From Muribaculaceae bacterium (GTDB lineage Bacteria > Bacteroidota > Bacteroidia > Bacteroidales > Muribaculaceae), in assembly GCA_023662835.1 (NCBI GenBank), contig JAMPII010000004.1, forward strand, positions 1 through 64,000: 64,000 nucleotides of DNA, in the 5' to 3' direction. This document shows positions 17,626 through 26,610 of the stretch, piece after piece (positions within the stretch are counted from its first letter, which is position 1; every line of letters starts with the position of its first letter). Under the pieces are notes generated by a model. That model was not told the DNA's origin. It saw only the letters and a list, made by a program, of their open reading frames with translations, and ran no database searches. The translations under genes were made by a program, and so were the position numbers.

Positions 17626-18093
17626 ATGCAACTTAACCTGCCGCAAACAAACCTCAACATCAAGACTGACGCCTCCGGCAACCGATATGTTTTCGATCGC
17701 CTGCGCCATAAATATGTTGCCCTCACTCCCGAGGAATGGGTACGTCAGCATTTTGTTGATTTTCTTATCGAACACAAAGGATATCCTGCCGGATTAATGG
17801 CAAATGAAGTTGCCATAACTCTCAATCAAACCCGCCGGCGATGCGACACCGTTGTTATGGATCGCTTTGGTAAACCGCTGGTCATTATCGAGTATAAAGC
17901 ACAAAACATTCCTATAACACAAGCGGTTTTCGACCAGATCGTGCGTTATAACATGACTCTTCGCGTACGTTATTTAATTGTCAGCAACGGTCTTAAGCAT
18001 TACTGCTGTCTCATCAATTATGAGCCTTCGCCAACCTATCGCTTCCTGCCCGATATACCCGACTATCAGTCGTTTGTCGGTACTAGCGATTGA
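17626..18093 (+). CDS. HsdR N-terminal-domain protein (stand-alone)
   Basis: This 155-residue protein starts at ATG 17626; an upstream TTG at 17581 would add 15 residues. It matches the stand-alone HsdR-N domain: LTPEEWVRQHFVDFLIEHKGYPAGLMANE, then a PD-(D/E)XK-like core with RCDTVVMDRFGKPLVIIEYKAQ (Asp, Glu and the lysine of EYKA). There is no helicase and no HsdM or HsdS nearby, so it is not a type I restriction system. Similar single-domain proteins lie beside holA in many Bacteroidetes. Nuclease activity is possible but unproven. It overlaps the convergent barrel gene by 11 bases. Confidence 0.85.
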   Translation: MQLNLPQTNLNIKTDASGNRYVFDRLRHKYVALTPEEWVRQHFVDFLIEHKGYPAGLMANEVAITLNQTRRRCDTVVMDRFGKPLVIIEYKAQNIPITQAVFDQIVRYNMTLRVRYLIVSNGLKHYCCLINYEPSPTYRFLPDIPDYQSFVGTSD

Positions 18094-18706
18094 AATAGTA
18101 AATAAAGCTCAGATTCCAACTTCGGTTTTTTGCGCTGAAATCGTCGAGCAATTTAGTGCGCTCGGCATAGGTGATTCCCCATGTGTAGCTACCCTGTACC
18201 TGCCAGTTTTTCAAAATTTCAAAACCCAAACCGGCGGTCAGACCCACATCGCCGCGCGCATAGTCGAGCGCTGAAATTTTGCTATGTCCAACCAGAAGTG
18301 AGAATACCGGACCACCATAAATGTAAGGAGCCACATAATCTTCCAGACCGCTCATGCGAGTCCATTTGAATCGCAGATTGATTGGCACGGCCAAGTAGTG
18401 AAGATAGGAGCGTTCTGTACCTATGTTCTGCGAAGCCCATATTTCGCGCTGGCCAAGATGCAACTTTGCTCCACGCATCTCATATATCAAACCAGAATTT
18501 ACGCCGAAACCTATTCCCGGAAACATAACTTCCGTTGCTACGCCTGCTTGAAAACCAACAGATTGATCAACATCGAACAACCTCTGGCTGAATTGCAGGT
18601 TTGTCAAGTTAACACCTACCATAGGTCCGTAACGGAACTGCGCTTTAGCAGAGAATGTTCCAACCAGTAAAACCAGCAATATAATTAGTGAAATATGTTT
18701 TTTCAT
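18083..18706 (-). CDS. PorT-like outer membrane beta-barrel protein
   Basis: This 207-residue protein starts at the ATG at 18706, which gives a good signal peptide (MKKHISLIILLVLLVG); a longer frame to 18772 begins inside promoter-like sequence. The mature part is a small barrel of the same broad family as the one at 15850 (FRYGPMVGVNLTNLQFSQ at the N terminus, SFIYYFNR at the C terminus), but the two are not close copies. Function unknown. A TACCTTTG box lies 24-31 bases upstream. Confidence 0.75.
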   Translation of the reverse strand: MKKHISLIILLVLLVGTFSAKAQFRYGPMVGVNLTNLQFSQRLFDVDQSVGFQAGVATEVMFPGIGFGVNSGLIYEMRGAKLHLGQREIWASQNIGTERSYLHYLAVPINLRFKWTRMSGLEDYVAPYIYGGPVFSLLVGHSKISALDYARGDVGLTAGLGFEILKNWQVQGSYTWGITYAERTKLLDDFSAKNRSWNLSFIYYFNR

Positions 18707-18729
18707 ACTTTCGCTTATGTTATTTGCTA

Positions 18730-18737
18730 CAAAGGTA
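18730..18737 (-). promoter_or_regulatory. TAnnTTTG -7 box for the PorT-like gene
   Basis: CAAAGGTA on the plus strand reads TACCTTTG on the minus strand, an exact -7 match, 24 bases before the chosen ATG. No good -33 element is seen. Its position supports the start at 18706 over the longer frame. Confidence 0.45.
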
Positions 18738-18801
18738 ATGAGAATCGGCAAAATAACAACACTTTTGCTCAATTTTTAGCTGAACCCGGCTCCCCGGCTG
18801 G

Positions 18802-20688
18802 TTATACAAACAAGCGGGCAAGGTCATCGGTTGTGATTACGGACACAACAGTTTTTCCGTCGGGAGTGTAACGAGCCGAAGGCAAACTGAACAAGTCACT
18901 TACCAAACGCTCCATTTCAGCCGCAGATAAAGGCTGACCCGACTTTATAGCTGCCGCTTTGGCCATAGTCAAGGCAATGGCACTTCGGATTCCACTCCCG
19001 GCTACAGCTCCTGTTTCAGTAGCTGCAGCAACAAGGCTTTCGACGATCGGGGTTGCTGTCGTATCGCCGATTACCGCCGGCAAGCCGTTCACACTCCATG
19101 CATTATCGCCCAGATACGACAGATCGAATCCAAGATAAATCAAATCTGGTAAAATCGAGTCCAGTATTGCGCTGTCCGATGCCGACAAGTTAACAATCTC
19201 AGGGAACATCACTTTCTGTGTTGGCAGTGGATTGTTCTCCGACATTTGCAAATATCTGTTATACAGAATAGCTACATGCGCACGGTGTTGGTCGATTACA
19301 TTCAGGCCTTCGGGAGCGGGTGTCAATAAATATCGGTTTTTCAACTGCATTATCGTTGTTGCAGGCTCCAAAAACGGCATCGTGTTTTGCCCGCTTGAGT
19401 CGGCAATCGAGTTTAGATTTGACGAAAATGACCCATCCGGAACTGTTTCCTGCTGTTCACTTCTGGTGAATCCCTCGTATAGCTTCTCCCAATCGTTTAT
19501 AGCTGAGCGTATACCTTGATTCTGCCATGCTCGTTCAGTAGGCGACATTTTAGGTGCTGTAGTCGTCGCCCCCGAGGAAGCGAACGGGTTGTAGGTCGGA
19601 TCAAGTTCAATATTCGCGTTAGCGCCACTGTCGGGATTGAACACCGGTATATCGGGGGCATCGTCGGTGTCGAAATCAATTGCCGGAACTGCGTTAAATT
19701 TGCCGAGAGCCTCCTTTATTGTCGCCGTAAGTATTTGCCATATAGGCTGTTCGTTCTCAAACTTTATTTCGTTTTTAGTAGGATGAATGTTCACATCGAT
19801 TGTGTCGGGATCGACTGTAAAATTGATAAAATACGACGGCTGCGCCTCAGCGTTTATCAACTGATCGTAACACATCGTAACTGCCTTGTGGAAATAAGGG
19901 TGACGCATGTTTCGACCATTAACCATAAAATATTGGAGCGCACCGCGTCGACGTGCATTCTCCGGCCTGGATACAAATCCATCAATCTTCACCAGCGACG
20001 TAGAACTTTCAATCGGGACAAGCTGATGATCAAGATTCTTGCCGAACAAATCAACAATTCGTTGCTTGAACGTGCCGCGCATCAATTGATGAACAACAGT
20101 GTCGTTGTTTGTTAGCTGTAATTCTACATCCGGATTCACTAGAGCCAGCCGCTCAAATTCGCGCAAGATATGCGACATCTCGACATTGTCGCTTTTCAGG
20201 AACTTACGTCGAGCCGGTACGTTGTAAAACAGCCGTTTGACCATCATGCAGCTTCCTGGCGAACATGCAGCCGGCTCCTGCGATTCAACTTTTGAACCGG
20301 CTATTATAATACGTGTGCCCAAAGGCTCATCGGAATCGCTTCTTCGCGTACGGAGTTCAACTTCTGAAACGGCACATATCGATGCCAGCGCCTCACCGCG
20401 GAATCCCATAGTATGAAGCGAGAACAAATCGGAAGCATCCTTAATTTTGGAAGTAGAGTGGCGCTCGAATGCCAGACGCGCATCTGAAGGCGACATGCCG
20501 CAGCCGTTGTCAACAACCTGAATCAAGGTGCGTCCGGCATCCTTTATTGTTATTTTGATTATGGATGCCTTGGCGTCGACAGCATTTTCCACCAGCTCTT
20601 TAACTACTGATGCCGGCCGCTGTATCACTTCGCCGGCCGCTATCTGATTTGCCACAGAATCGGGAAGTAGTTTTACTACGTCGTTCAT
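18802..20688 (-). CDS. mutL: DNA mismatch repair protein MutL
   Basis: This 628-residue protein has the GHKL ATPase N terminus: AAGEVIQRPASVVKELVENA (17-36), VDNGCGM (59-65) and GFRGEALASI (95-104), then the transducer domain and a C-terminal dimerisation domain after a variable linker (about 340-440). MutL links MutS mismatch recognition to strand nicking or excision. The C-terminal endonuclease motif DQHA(x)2E(x)4E appears as DQHRAHVAILYN (466-477), lacking both glutamates, so nicking activity is doubtful. A TAACTTTG box (20710-20717, minus strand) lies just upstream. Confidence 0.95.
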   Translation of the reverse strand: MNDVVKLLPDSVANQIAAGEVIQRPASVVKELVENAVDAKASIIKITIKDAGRTLIQVVDNGCGMSPSDARLAFERHSTSKIKDASDLFSLHTMGFRGEALASICAVSEVELRTRRSDSDEPLGTRIIIAGSKVESQEPAACSPGSCMMVKRLFYNVPARRKFLKSDNVEMSHILREFERLALVNPDVELQLTNNDTVVHQLMRGTFKQRIVDLFGKNLDHQLVPIESSTSLVKIDGFVSRPENARRRGALQYFMVNGRNMRHPYFHKAVTMCYDQLINAEAQPSYFINFTVDPDTIDVNIHPTKNEIKFENEQPIWQILTATIKEALGKFNAVPAIDFDTDDAPDIPVFNPDSGANANIELDPTYNPFASSGATTTAPKMSPTERAWQNQGIRSAINDWEKLYEGFTRSEQQETVPDGSFSSNLNSIADSSGQNTMPFLEPATTIMQLKNRYLLTPAPEGLNVIDQHRAHVAILYNRYLQMSENNPLPTQKVMFPEIVNLSASDSAILDSILPDLIYLGFDLSYLGDNAWSVNGLPAVIGDTTATPIVESLVAAATETGAVAGSGIRSAIALTMAKAAAIKSGQPLSAAEMERLVSDLFSLPSARYTPDGKTVVSVITTDDLARLFV

Positions 20689-20709
20689 GCTTTATCTTGT
20701 TTGTGACGG

Positions 20710-20717
20710 CAAAGTTA
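20710..20717 (-). promoter_or_regulatory. TAnnTTTG -7 box for mutL
   Basis: CAAAGTTA on the plus strand reads TAACTTTG on the minus strand, 22 bases before the mutL start codon, giving a leader of about 15 bases. Confidence 0.45.
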
Positions 20718-20782
20718 ACACATCAGTGCCGTTTTTCATCCCCATAGTCCGTTAAGTTATCACAAAACTATCAACACAGCGG

Positions 20783-20813
20783 TTTGATTATTAATTTATG
20801 TTTTGTAATTTTG
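20783..20813 (+). promoter_or_regulatory. Consensus promoter immediately before the glycosyltransferase
   Basis: TTTG (20783-20786) and TAATTTTG (20806-20813) lie 19 bases apart, the expected Bacteroidetes spacing. The ATG of the glycosyltransferase is at 20821, so the transcript would begin within a few bases of the start codon and be nearly leaderless. Confidence 0.6.
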
Positions 20814-20820
20814 AGCTGAA

Positions 20821-21612
20821 ATGCTTACTGTATCGATTGTTACATACCACGTCGACCTGAACGAATTGGAAAAATGTCTGTTACTGTTGCGCGATAGCGC
20901 AGCACAAAAAGTGTATGTTATCGACAATGCCGCGCAGATGTCGGTTCAGAAAATATCACTTAAATATAACGCTGATTACACTCCCAACAGCAACACCGGC
21001 TATGGATCAGCCCACAACGTTGCCATACGTAAAGCTCTTTCCGAAGGCACTACATATCATTTGGTGATGAACACCGATTTGGAATTTCATCCCGAAGCTC
21101 TCAAAAGCATGATAGCCTATATGGATTCACACCCTGAAGTTGGCCAGATGCAACCACGCATCATAAATCCCGACGGAAAGTTGCAACACACCTGTCGCCG
21201 ACTCCCCACCCCACTTGACCTTATTATTCGACGATTCATTCCAAAAGCAATGTTCAAAAAACGCAGAAGCCATTATTTGCTCGACGATGCAAATTGGGAC
21301 AAAGAGTTTGACTGCGCTTATCAACAGGGGAGTTTTATGCTTTTCCGCGCCAATGCACTTCGCAAGACTGGCTTGTTCGACGAGCGATTTTTCATGTATC
21401 CCGAAGATATCGACTTATCGCGACGCATGGCCACCAACTACAAAGTGCGCTACTGGCCGGGTGCAACCGTTATCCACCGCCATCGCGCCGCCTCCTACCA
21501 CTCGCCGCGTATGCTTTGGATTCATATCACAAATATGATACGGTACTTCAATAAATGGGGATGGTTTCGCGACCCTTTCCGCAGGCAAGCAAATACAAAC
21601 CTAAATCGTTAA
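20821..21612 (+). CDS. Family 2 glycosyltransferase, WbbL/rhamnosyltransferase-like
   Basis: This 263-residue GT-A glycosyltransferase has an N-terminal nucleotide-sugar strand (MLTVSIVTYHVDLNELEKCL), the metal-binding region MNTDLEF (DXD equivalent, about residues 83-89) and the acceptor side FDERFFMYPEDIDLSRR with the conserved ED pair. This layout is typical of the family of rhamnosyl and related transferases that build surface polysaccharide. No membrane segment is seen. It ends convergently, overlapping the deacylase gene by 12 bases. The donor sugar cannot be fixed from sequence. Confidence 0.85.
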   Translation: MLTVSIVTYHVDLNELEKCLLLLRDSAAQKVYVIDNAAQMSVQKISLKYNADYTPNSNTGYGSAHNVAIRKALSEGTTYHLVMNTDLEFHPEALKSMIAYMDSHPEVGQMQPRIINPDGKLQHTCRRLPTPLDLIIRRFIPKAMFKKRRSHYLLDDANWDKEFDCAYQQGSFMLFRANALRKTGLFDERFFMYPEDIDLSRRMATNYKVRYWPGATVIHRHRAASYHSPRMLWIHITNMIRYFNKWGWFRDPFRRQANTNLNR

Positions 21613-22683
21613 GCCGTTAAGAGCCGAAACATATAGCGCAATAGCCGAACGTATTTCGCCGATACAAATATATTCATTGGCGCTGTGCGAACGGGCTGAA
21701 TCGCCTGGTCCTATCTTCACCGACGGCCATGGCATAAGCGCCTGATCCGAAAGCGTCGGCGACCCGAAAGTTTCAATTCCAAGCGTTTGCAAACGCTCAA
21801 TCAAAGGATGATTAAGGGCAATGCCCGAAGGGTTCAGGCGTGTGCTACGAGGAGTTAAAACAGCTCGCGACCCTACTGCTTGGCGAATCAACTCCAACGT
21901 TTCTTGATTGGAATATGAATCCGTTGTTCTGACATCGACAACTATTTTGCATAACGCAGGAACCACGTTATGCTGCGTTCCCGCCTCAATCTGGGTAACG
22001 CTTATTTTCACAGGGCCAAGCGTTTGCGACTCACGCTCAAACTTAAGATTGCGGAGAATTTCAACTACTTCAACGGCCTTGTATATAGCATTTTCACCCT
22101 CGTTGCGGGCTGCATGTCCGGCACGGCCATGAATAACACCATCGAGCACCATTAGCCCCTTTTCGCTCACTGCCGCGCGCATTTGCGTAGGTTCTCCTAC
22201 AATCGCAACAGCTATAGGAGACAACAGCGGGACAACCGATTCTATACCACCGCTACCACTAACCTCCTCCTCACATGATGCCAGAAAAATATAATTGCTC
22301 GATTGCCTAACGGAACATAGCTCAATAAATGCTGCTGCAAGCGAAACAACCGATGCTCCGGCATCATTACTTCCCAAACCGATTATACGGTCGCCGTTGT
22401 CAGTGGGAACGAAAGGATTGGTTAACCATCCGTCAGCAGGCTTAACAGTGTCGATATGAGAATTGAGCAATATGGTTGGCTTATCAGAATTAAAGTCGGG
22501 TGATTTAACCAATACATTATTTCCGAAACGCTCCGTTTTAAACCCGAAACTTTCGAAAAATTCAACTAGGATATCGGCAGCCCGGCTTTCATTTCGGCTA
22601 AGCGACTCCACCGATATAAGCTTGCGTAACAAATCAAGCGCCTGATAAAATAGCTCGTCGCGATCGATATTCATGATTATCAT
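21601..22683 (-). CDS. M20 family metallopeptidase, acetylornithine/acetylcitrulline deacetylase-like
   Basis: This 360-residue zinc-dependent deacylase has the M20 motifs in order: NSHIDTVKP (His and Asp metal/catalytic region, about 73-81), GLGSNDAGASVVSLAAAF (metal Asp), SCEEEVSGSGGIE (catalytic and metal Glu) and a dimerisation domain with GRAGHAARNEGENA. The ending GDSARSHSANEYICI carries the last metal His. In Bacteroidetes this type acts on N-acyl-ornithine or citrulline in arginine synthesis, but no arg genes are nearby. It is 3 bases downstream of the ClC gene. Met4 is an alternative start. Confidence 0.8.
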   Translation of the reverse strand: MIIMNIDRDELFYQALDLLRKLISVESLSRNESRAADILVEFFESFGFKTERFGNNVLVKSPDFNSDKPTILLNSHIDTVKPADGWLTNPFVPTDNGDRIIGLGSNDAGASVVSLAAAFIELCSVRQSSNYIFLASCEEEVSGSGGIESVVPLLSPIAVAIVGEPTQMRAAVSEKGLMVLDGVIHGRAGHAARNEGENAIYKAVEVVEILRNLKFERESQTLGPVKISVTQIEAGTQHNVVPALCKIVVDVRTTDSYSNQETLELIRQAVGSRAVLTPRSTRLNPSGIALNHPLIERLQTLGIETFGSPTLSDQALMPWPSVKIGPGDSARSHSANEYICIGEIRSAIALYVSALNGLTI

Positions 22684-22686
22684 AAC

Positions 22687-24501
22687 TTAATCCTCCGAAT
22701 AGTGGCGCAACACACGCCTATAGGAATTGAAAATTTTCGATTTACTTACAAAGCCCATGTAAACGCCATTCTCGACAACCGGTAAATTCCACGCTCCCGT
22801 ATTATCAAATGTCTTCATCACACTCTCCATCGTGTCGCCAATCTCTATCATAGCGGGGGGCGAACTCATAAATTTATTCACATACATTTTGCGGTAAAGG
22901 TCGGGGCGGAACATGATATTACGTATGTCGTCGAGGAGCACCACGCCAAGCAACTTGCCGGAAGTGTCGACAACAGGAAAAAGATTGCGGTTCGATTGCG
23001 AGATAACATCAACCATCTCTTTCAGGCTCATCTCCGGGTGCACGGGCTTGAAGTCGTTCTCGATAACAGAATTAATTTTCAAAAGCCTGAGCACGGATTT
23101 ATCCTTATGGTGAGTGAGCAGTTCGCCGCGTTTGGCTAAACGGATGGCATAAATACTATAAGGCTCGAACACCTTAATTGTCCCATACGAGATTGTAGCC
23201 ACAATCAGCAGCGGAAGGAACAATTCGTAGCCTCCGGTCAGTTCGGCTGTCAGGAATATACCCATCAGCGGAGCATGCATCACCCCTGCCATTACGCCAC
23301 ACATGCCTAACAGAGCGAAGTTTTTTACCGACAACGTTGCCCCAAAGCCTAATGCATTGATTAGGAAAGCGAAAAAGAATCCCGTCATAACACCCATATA
23401 GAGCGACGGGGCAAACGTTCCGCCTACGCCTCCGGCGCCGTTTGTCGACGACGTTGCGAAAGCTTTGCTTAGGCATAAAAGTCCAACAAAGAGAATGATG
23501 AACCAAACAGAATCGCGGTACTTATAAAATATTGAACCATCAACTATCGAACCGACATCGCCATTAAGCAGCGCCGTTATCGCGCCATACCCTTCTCCGT
23601 ACAGCGGCGGGAGGAAGAAAATCAATCCGGCCAACAAAGCACCTCCAAGCGAGGCTCGCACCCATGGATTGCCGATGCGACCATAAAAATTTTCCATAGC
23701 GTTTATCACACGGATAAAATAGAGCGATGCAAGGCCGCACAACAGCCCAAGCATAATCACATAGGGTATTCTGGATGCTACGAACGGCTCGCTCTGAACA
23801 AAAAAGAACTGCGAATCGTAGCCACTGAACACATATGCCACCGTTGCAGCCGATACTGAAGCAATCAGCAGAGGCATCACTGTCACCGTTGTAAGGTCGA
23901 TCATAAGCACTTCCAACGTGAACAGCGCTCCGGCCAGCGGAGCCTTGAAAATACCCGACACACCGGCAGCTGCACCACAGCCGACAAGAAGCATCAACAA
24001 TCGAGGCGACAAACGGAACGCCTGACCTATGTTCGAGCCAATCGCGGCTCCGGTCGACACAATAGGACCCTCGGCTCCTACCGATCCACCGAAGCCTATA
24101 GTTATCGAAGCGGCCACCACCGACGTGTAGCAATTGTGGGGCTTTATGCGACTTTTATTCTGTGATATCGAGTAAAGCACCTTGGTAACGCCATGAGCTA
24201 TATTGTCGCGCACAACATAGCGCACGTAGCAACTGGCTATCAAGATACCGATAAACGGATAAATTAGATACAAATAGTTTCCGCTGGTAACATCGATCTT
24301 TAAAAGTAGCGAGCCTGATATAAAGTGAATCAGCCACTTGAACACAAGCGATGCAAAACCGCATATAACACCTACCACGAGCGCAAGAATCAGTATGAAA
24401 TTCTTCTCCTTGATATGGTGTTCACGCCATATTCTCAGCCCTGCTAGCAGAGTATCATATGTGCTGAACATTTTATGCGATATGCTACGTAGAATAGTCA
24501 T
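22687..24501 (-). CDS. ClC chloride channel/antiporter with a CBS pair
   Basis: This 604-residue inner membrane protein has about 10-12 membrane helices carrying the ClC selectivity motifs GSVGAEGPIVSTGAAIG and GGVGGTFAPSLYMG. The glutamate in GAEGP corresponds to the gating glutamate of H+/Cl- exchangers. The C terminus (about 465-595) has two CBS motifs (RNLFPVVDTSGKLLGVVLLDDIR and WNLPVVENGVYMGFVSKSKIF), which usually bind adenine nucleotides. It lies between a sugar transferase gene 21 bases upstream and the deacylase gene 3 bases downstream, so one transcript is likely. Confidence 0.92.
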   Translation of the reverse strand: MTILRSISHKMFSTYDTLLAGLRIWREHHIKEKNFILILALVVGVICGFASLVFKWLIHFISGSLLLKIDVTSGNYLYLIYPFIGILIASCYVRYVVRDNIAHGVTKVLYSISQNKSRIKPHNCYTSVVAASITIGFGGSVGAEGPIVSTGAAIGSNIGQAFRLSPRLLMLLVGCGAAAGVSGIFKAPLAGALFTLEVLMIDLTTVTVMPLLIASVSAATVAYVFSGYDSQFFFVQSEPFVASRIPYVIMLGLLCGLASLYFIRVINAMENFYGRIGNPWVRASLGGALLAGLIFFLPPLYGEGYGAITALLNGDVGSIVDGSIFYKYRDSVWFIILFVGLLCLSKAFATSSTNGAGGVGGTFAPSLYMGVMTGFFFAFLINALGFGATLSVKNFALLGMCGVMAGVMHAPLMGIFLTAELTGGYELFLPLLIVATISYGTIKVFEPYSIYAIRLAKRGELLTHHKDKSVLRLLKINSVIENDFKPVHPEMSLKEMVDVISQSNRNLFPVVDTSGKLLGVVLLDDIRNIMFRPDLYRKMYVNKFMSSPPAMIEIGDTMESVMKTFDNTGAWNLPVVENGVYMGFVSKSKIFNSYRRVLRHYSED

Positions 24502-24522
24502 GAATGGAGTGTTTATGTTCCG

Positions 24523-25938
24523 CTAAATACCGCGTCCGGTAATTACTATTTTTATTGTATATATGATTATTCGCAAGTCGAGCAGTATCGACAGGTTGTC
24601 GATGTACATCAACTCATAGCGCAACCGCTCAACCATACCCTCGACCGTTGAAGCGTAACCATACTTGACCATACCCCACGACGTAAGGCCGGGACGCACC
24701 TGTTGTACAAGCGCATAGGAGGGCGCACGCTCAACTATTTGCTTGATAAAATACTCCCGTTCAGGGCGTGGTCCTACTAGGCTCATGTCGCCGCGAATTA
24801 TATTCCAAAACTGCGGTAATTCGTCGAGCCTGTATTTGCGCAACTTGCGTCCAAGCGGAGTGATGCGGGTGTCGTTTTCCGACGTTAGCCGCGGACCGTT
24901 CTTTTCCGCATCCTTATACATGGATCTGAACTTGTAAATCTTGAAGGGCTTTTTGTGCCTCCCGATACGAACCTGACTGTAAATTGCCGGGCCGGGCGAT
25001 TCTCGCTTCACAAGTATCGCAATAATTAACATTACAGGCCACAGCAGCAACAAAGCTATCACAGAAGCTACTACATCGAAACTGCGCTTTATATTGGCAG
25101 TACTTCCTGAGATTGCCGGATGCGAAACATCGACCAGTGGCTCGCCAAGCACATTCTGTGTGCGTATCGGTGCCGATAGTTTCTGGAAGAACTCGGGATC
25201 GACAAGCACATCACACTCGGTTGGCAGGAAATAGTTTATCACGTCAAGCGTGTCCTCGATGCTCGTTGGTGAGTCAACAATCACTACTGTTTGTATTGTT
25301 CGTTCGTTGATCATTTGTCTGGCCTGTTCGAAACCTACAACAGCCAAGCCTCCTGGCATCAAATTTTCCGAGCAGGTTTCCGAAACAAAACCCTTGACAC
25401 GCATTCCCATTACCGGCATAACATCCTTAAGTCGAAAAAACATATCAACCGACTTTTCTCCTATCCCTACAATCAGTGTATTACGGCATATCGTTCCCTC
25501 CCTTACGTAGCGGCGCACTATCGCAGTTACCCAGAAACGCATCACATAGGTGCAACCAAACTGAATCCCAGCAAGAATCAGCAACAATTTATACGTATGT
25601 AGTCGGTCGGGCTCAAGATCGTTGATCATCGCTACGAGAAAGAATACCGCTATGCCGGCTATAGAAGAGCGCACAGTCTGCAGCAGTTCCTGTATGCGCG
25701 ATTTCATAATTACCTCGCTGTAGTAGCCCGACAACCAATATATAAACAGCATTACAAGCGGATATAACAGAATCTCCAGCTTAACCATAGGTGTCGACAT
25801 CAACGCCCCTACGCTTCCCATCGAATGAGCTAATGTTTCACAGTTGTAGCGCACAACCAGAAAGAACAACAATGCAATCAGTGTTGAAGCATAGTCACTC
25901 ATAACATATAATATGCGTAATCGAGAACTCTGGGTCAT
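24523..25938 (-). CDS. Polyprenyl-phosphate sugar-1-phosphate transferase
   Basis: This 471-residue protein of the WbaP/WcaJ type has four N-terminal membrane segments (within 1-130), a CoA-binding-like cytoplasmic domain (about 140-260), a further membrane helix (about 285-305) and the C-terminal catalytic domain with RESPGPAIYSQVRIGR, KIYKFRSMYKDAE, YRLDELPQFWNIIRGDMSLVGPRPER. It starts capsule or exopolysaccharide repeat synthesis by loading a sugar-phosphate on undecaprenyl phosphate. It overlaps tsaC by 4 bases. No other capsule genes flank it, so it may serve a housekeeping or scattered glycan pathway. Confidence 0.9.
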   Translation of the reverse strand: MTQSSRLRILYVMSDYASTLIALLFFLVVRYNCETLAHSMGSVGALMSTPMVKLEILLYPLVMLFIYWLSGYYSEVIMKSRIQELLQTVRSSIAGIAVFFLVAMINDLEPDRLHTYKLLLILAGIQFGCTYVMRFWVTAIVRRYVREGTICRNTLIVGIGEKSVDMFFRLKDVMPVMGMRVKGFVSETCSENLMPGGLAVVGFEQARQMINERTIQTVVIVDSPTSIEDTLDVINYFLPTECDVLVDPEFFQKLSAPIRTQNVLGEPLVDVSHPAISGSTANIKRSFDVVASVIALLLLWPVMLIIAILVKRESPGPAIYSQVRIGRHKKPFKIYKFRSMYKDAEKNGPRLTSENDTRITPLGRKLRKYRLDELPQFWNIIRGDMSLVGPRPEREYFIKQIVERAPSYALVQQVRPGLTSWGMVKYGYASTVEGMVERLRYELMYIDNLSILLDLRIIIYTIKIVITGRGI

Positions 25939-26513
25939 TGCCGTATAACAAAGGTTGAACCGTCTGAATTTATTTTCACCACCCGCGATGGCGAAACCCG
26001 GTTTGTTTCCTGCCTGCGACTAGCGCAAACATAATCTGCTCCACGCAACAGTTCGGCGGAAATGTCTTGATACGTCGCCGCCGTGGGCTCTCCACTGATA
26101 TTTGCCGACGTTGATACGAGCGGCTTACCAAACTCCCGACAAAGTGCATTCGAAAATTTCTCATTGGTAATTCGCACGCCTACCGTGCCGTCGTCAGCCA
26201 GCAGGTTAGGAGCCAGAGAATCGGTTGCAGGAATGACAAATGTTGTAGGACGGTCGGAAAATTCTTCCACTACATGCAGCAGCATAGCAGGATCGGCCAT
26301 AGTTAAGGCCATCAATGAATCCATGTCGGCAACCAACACGATAAGGGCTTTTGAATCGTTGCGTCTCTTCAGCCCATACACTTTGGCAACTGCCTCGGCA
26401 TCGGTTGCATCGCACCCTATGCCCCAAACCGTATCGGTCGGATACACAATAATTTTGCCTCTGTTCAGCGCTTCAACAGCACCATATATGTCGACTGCAT
26501 ATTCGTCTACCAT
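25935..26513 (-). CDS. tsaC: L-threonylcarbamoyladenylate synthase
   Basis: This 192-residue protein of the Sua5/YciO/YrdC family makes threonylcarbamoyl-AMP from threonine, bicarbonate and ATP, the first step of t6A modification of ANN-decoding tRNAs. Seen motifs: GKIIVYPTDTVWGIGCDA, then KRRNDSKALIVLV (KxR/SxN-type nucleotide residues), and PLVSTSANISGEP. Length fits the short YrdC form. It is the first gene of a four-gene minus-strand unit with the sugar transferase, ClC channel and deacylase. Confidence 0.9.
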   Translation of the reverse strand: MVDEYAVDIYGAVEALNRGKIIVYPTDTVWGIGCDATDAEAVAKVYGLKRRNDSKALIVLVADMDSLMALTMADPAMLLHVVEEFSDRPTTFVIPATDSLAPNLLADDGTVGVRITNEKFSNALCREFGKPLVSTSANISGEPTAATYQDISAELLRGADYVCASRRQETNRVSPSRVVKINSDGSTFVIRQ

Positions 26514-26517
26514 ATCA

Positions 26518-26525
26518 CAAATTTA
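26518..26525 (-). promoter_or_regulatory. TAnnTTTG -7 box at the tsaC start
   Basis: CAAATTTA on the plus strand reads TAAATTTG on the minus strand. It ends only 5 bases before the ATG of tsaC, which would give an essentially leaderless transcript. No clear -33 element, so the call is tentative. Confidence 0.3.
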
Positions 26526-26573
26526 AACAAAAAAGCGGGATTTCGCTTTGATACATTGATTTTTTTGTCCGAT

Positions 26574-26591
26574 TATATTTGCATAACTTTG
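26574..26591 (+). promoter_or_regulatory. Two adjacent -7 boxes before the PAP2 gene
   Basis: TATATTTG (26574-26581) and TAACTTTG (26584-26591) are both exact TAnnTTTG matches, 20-30 bases before the ATG at 26611. Either or both may act. A T-rich stretch with TTTG at 26564-26567 lies upstream, but with non-ideal spacing. Confidence 0.45.
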
Positions 26592-26610
26592 GGGAATTAA
26601 GAATAGCGTC

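Noticed and set aside
17626..18093. HsdR-like gene as a type I restriction system
   Set aside because: Only the N-terminal nuclease-like domain is present; no helicase, methylase or specificity gene is near.
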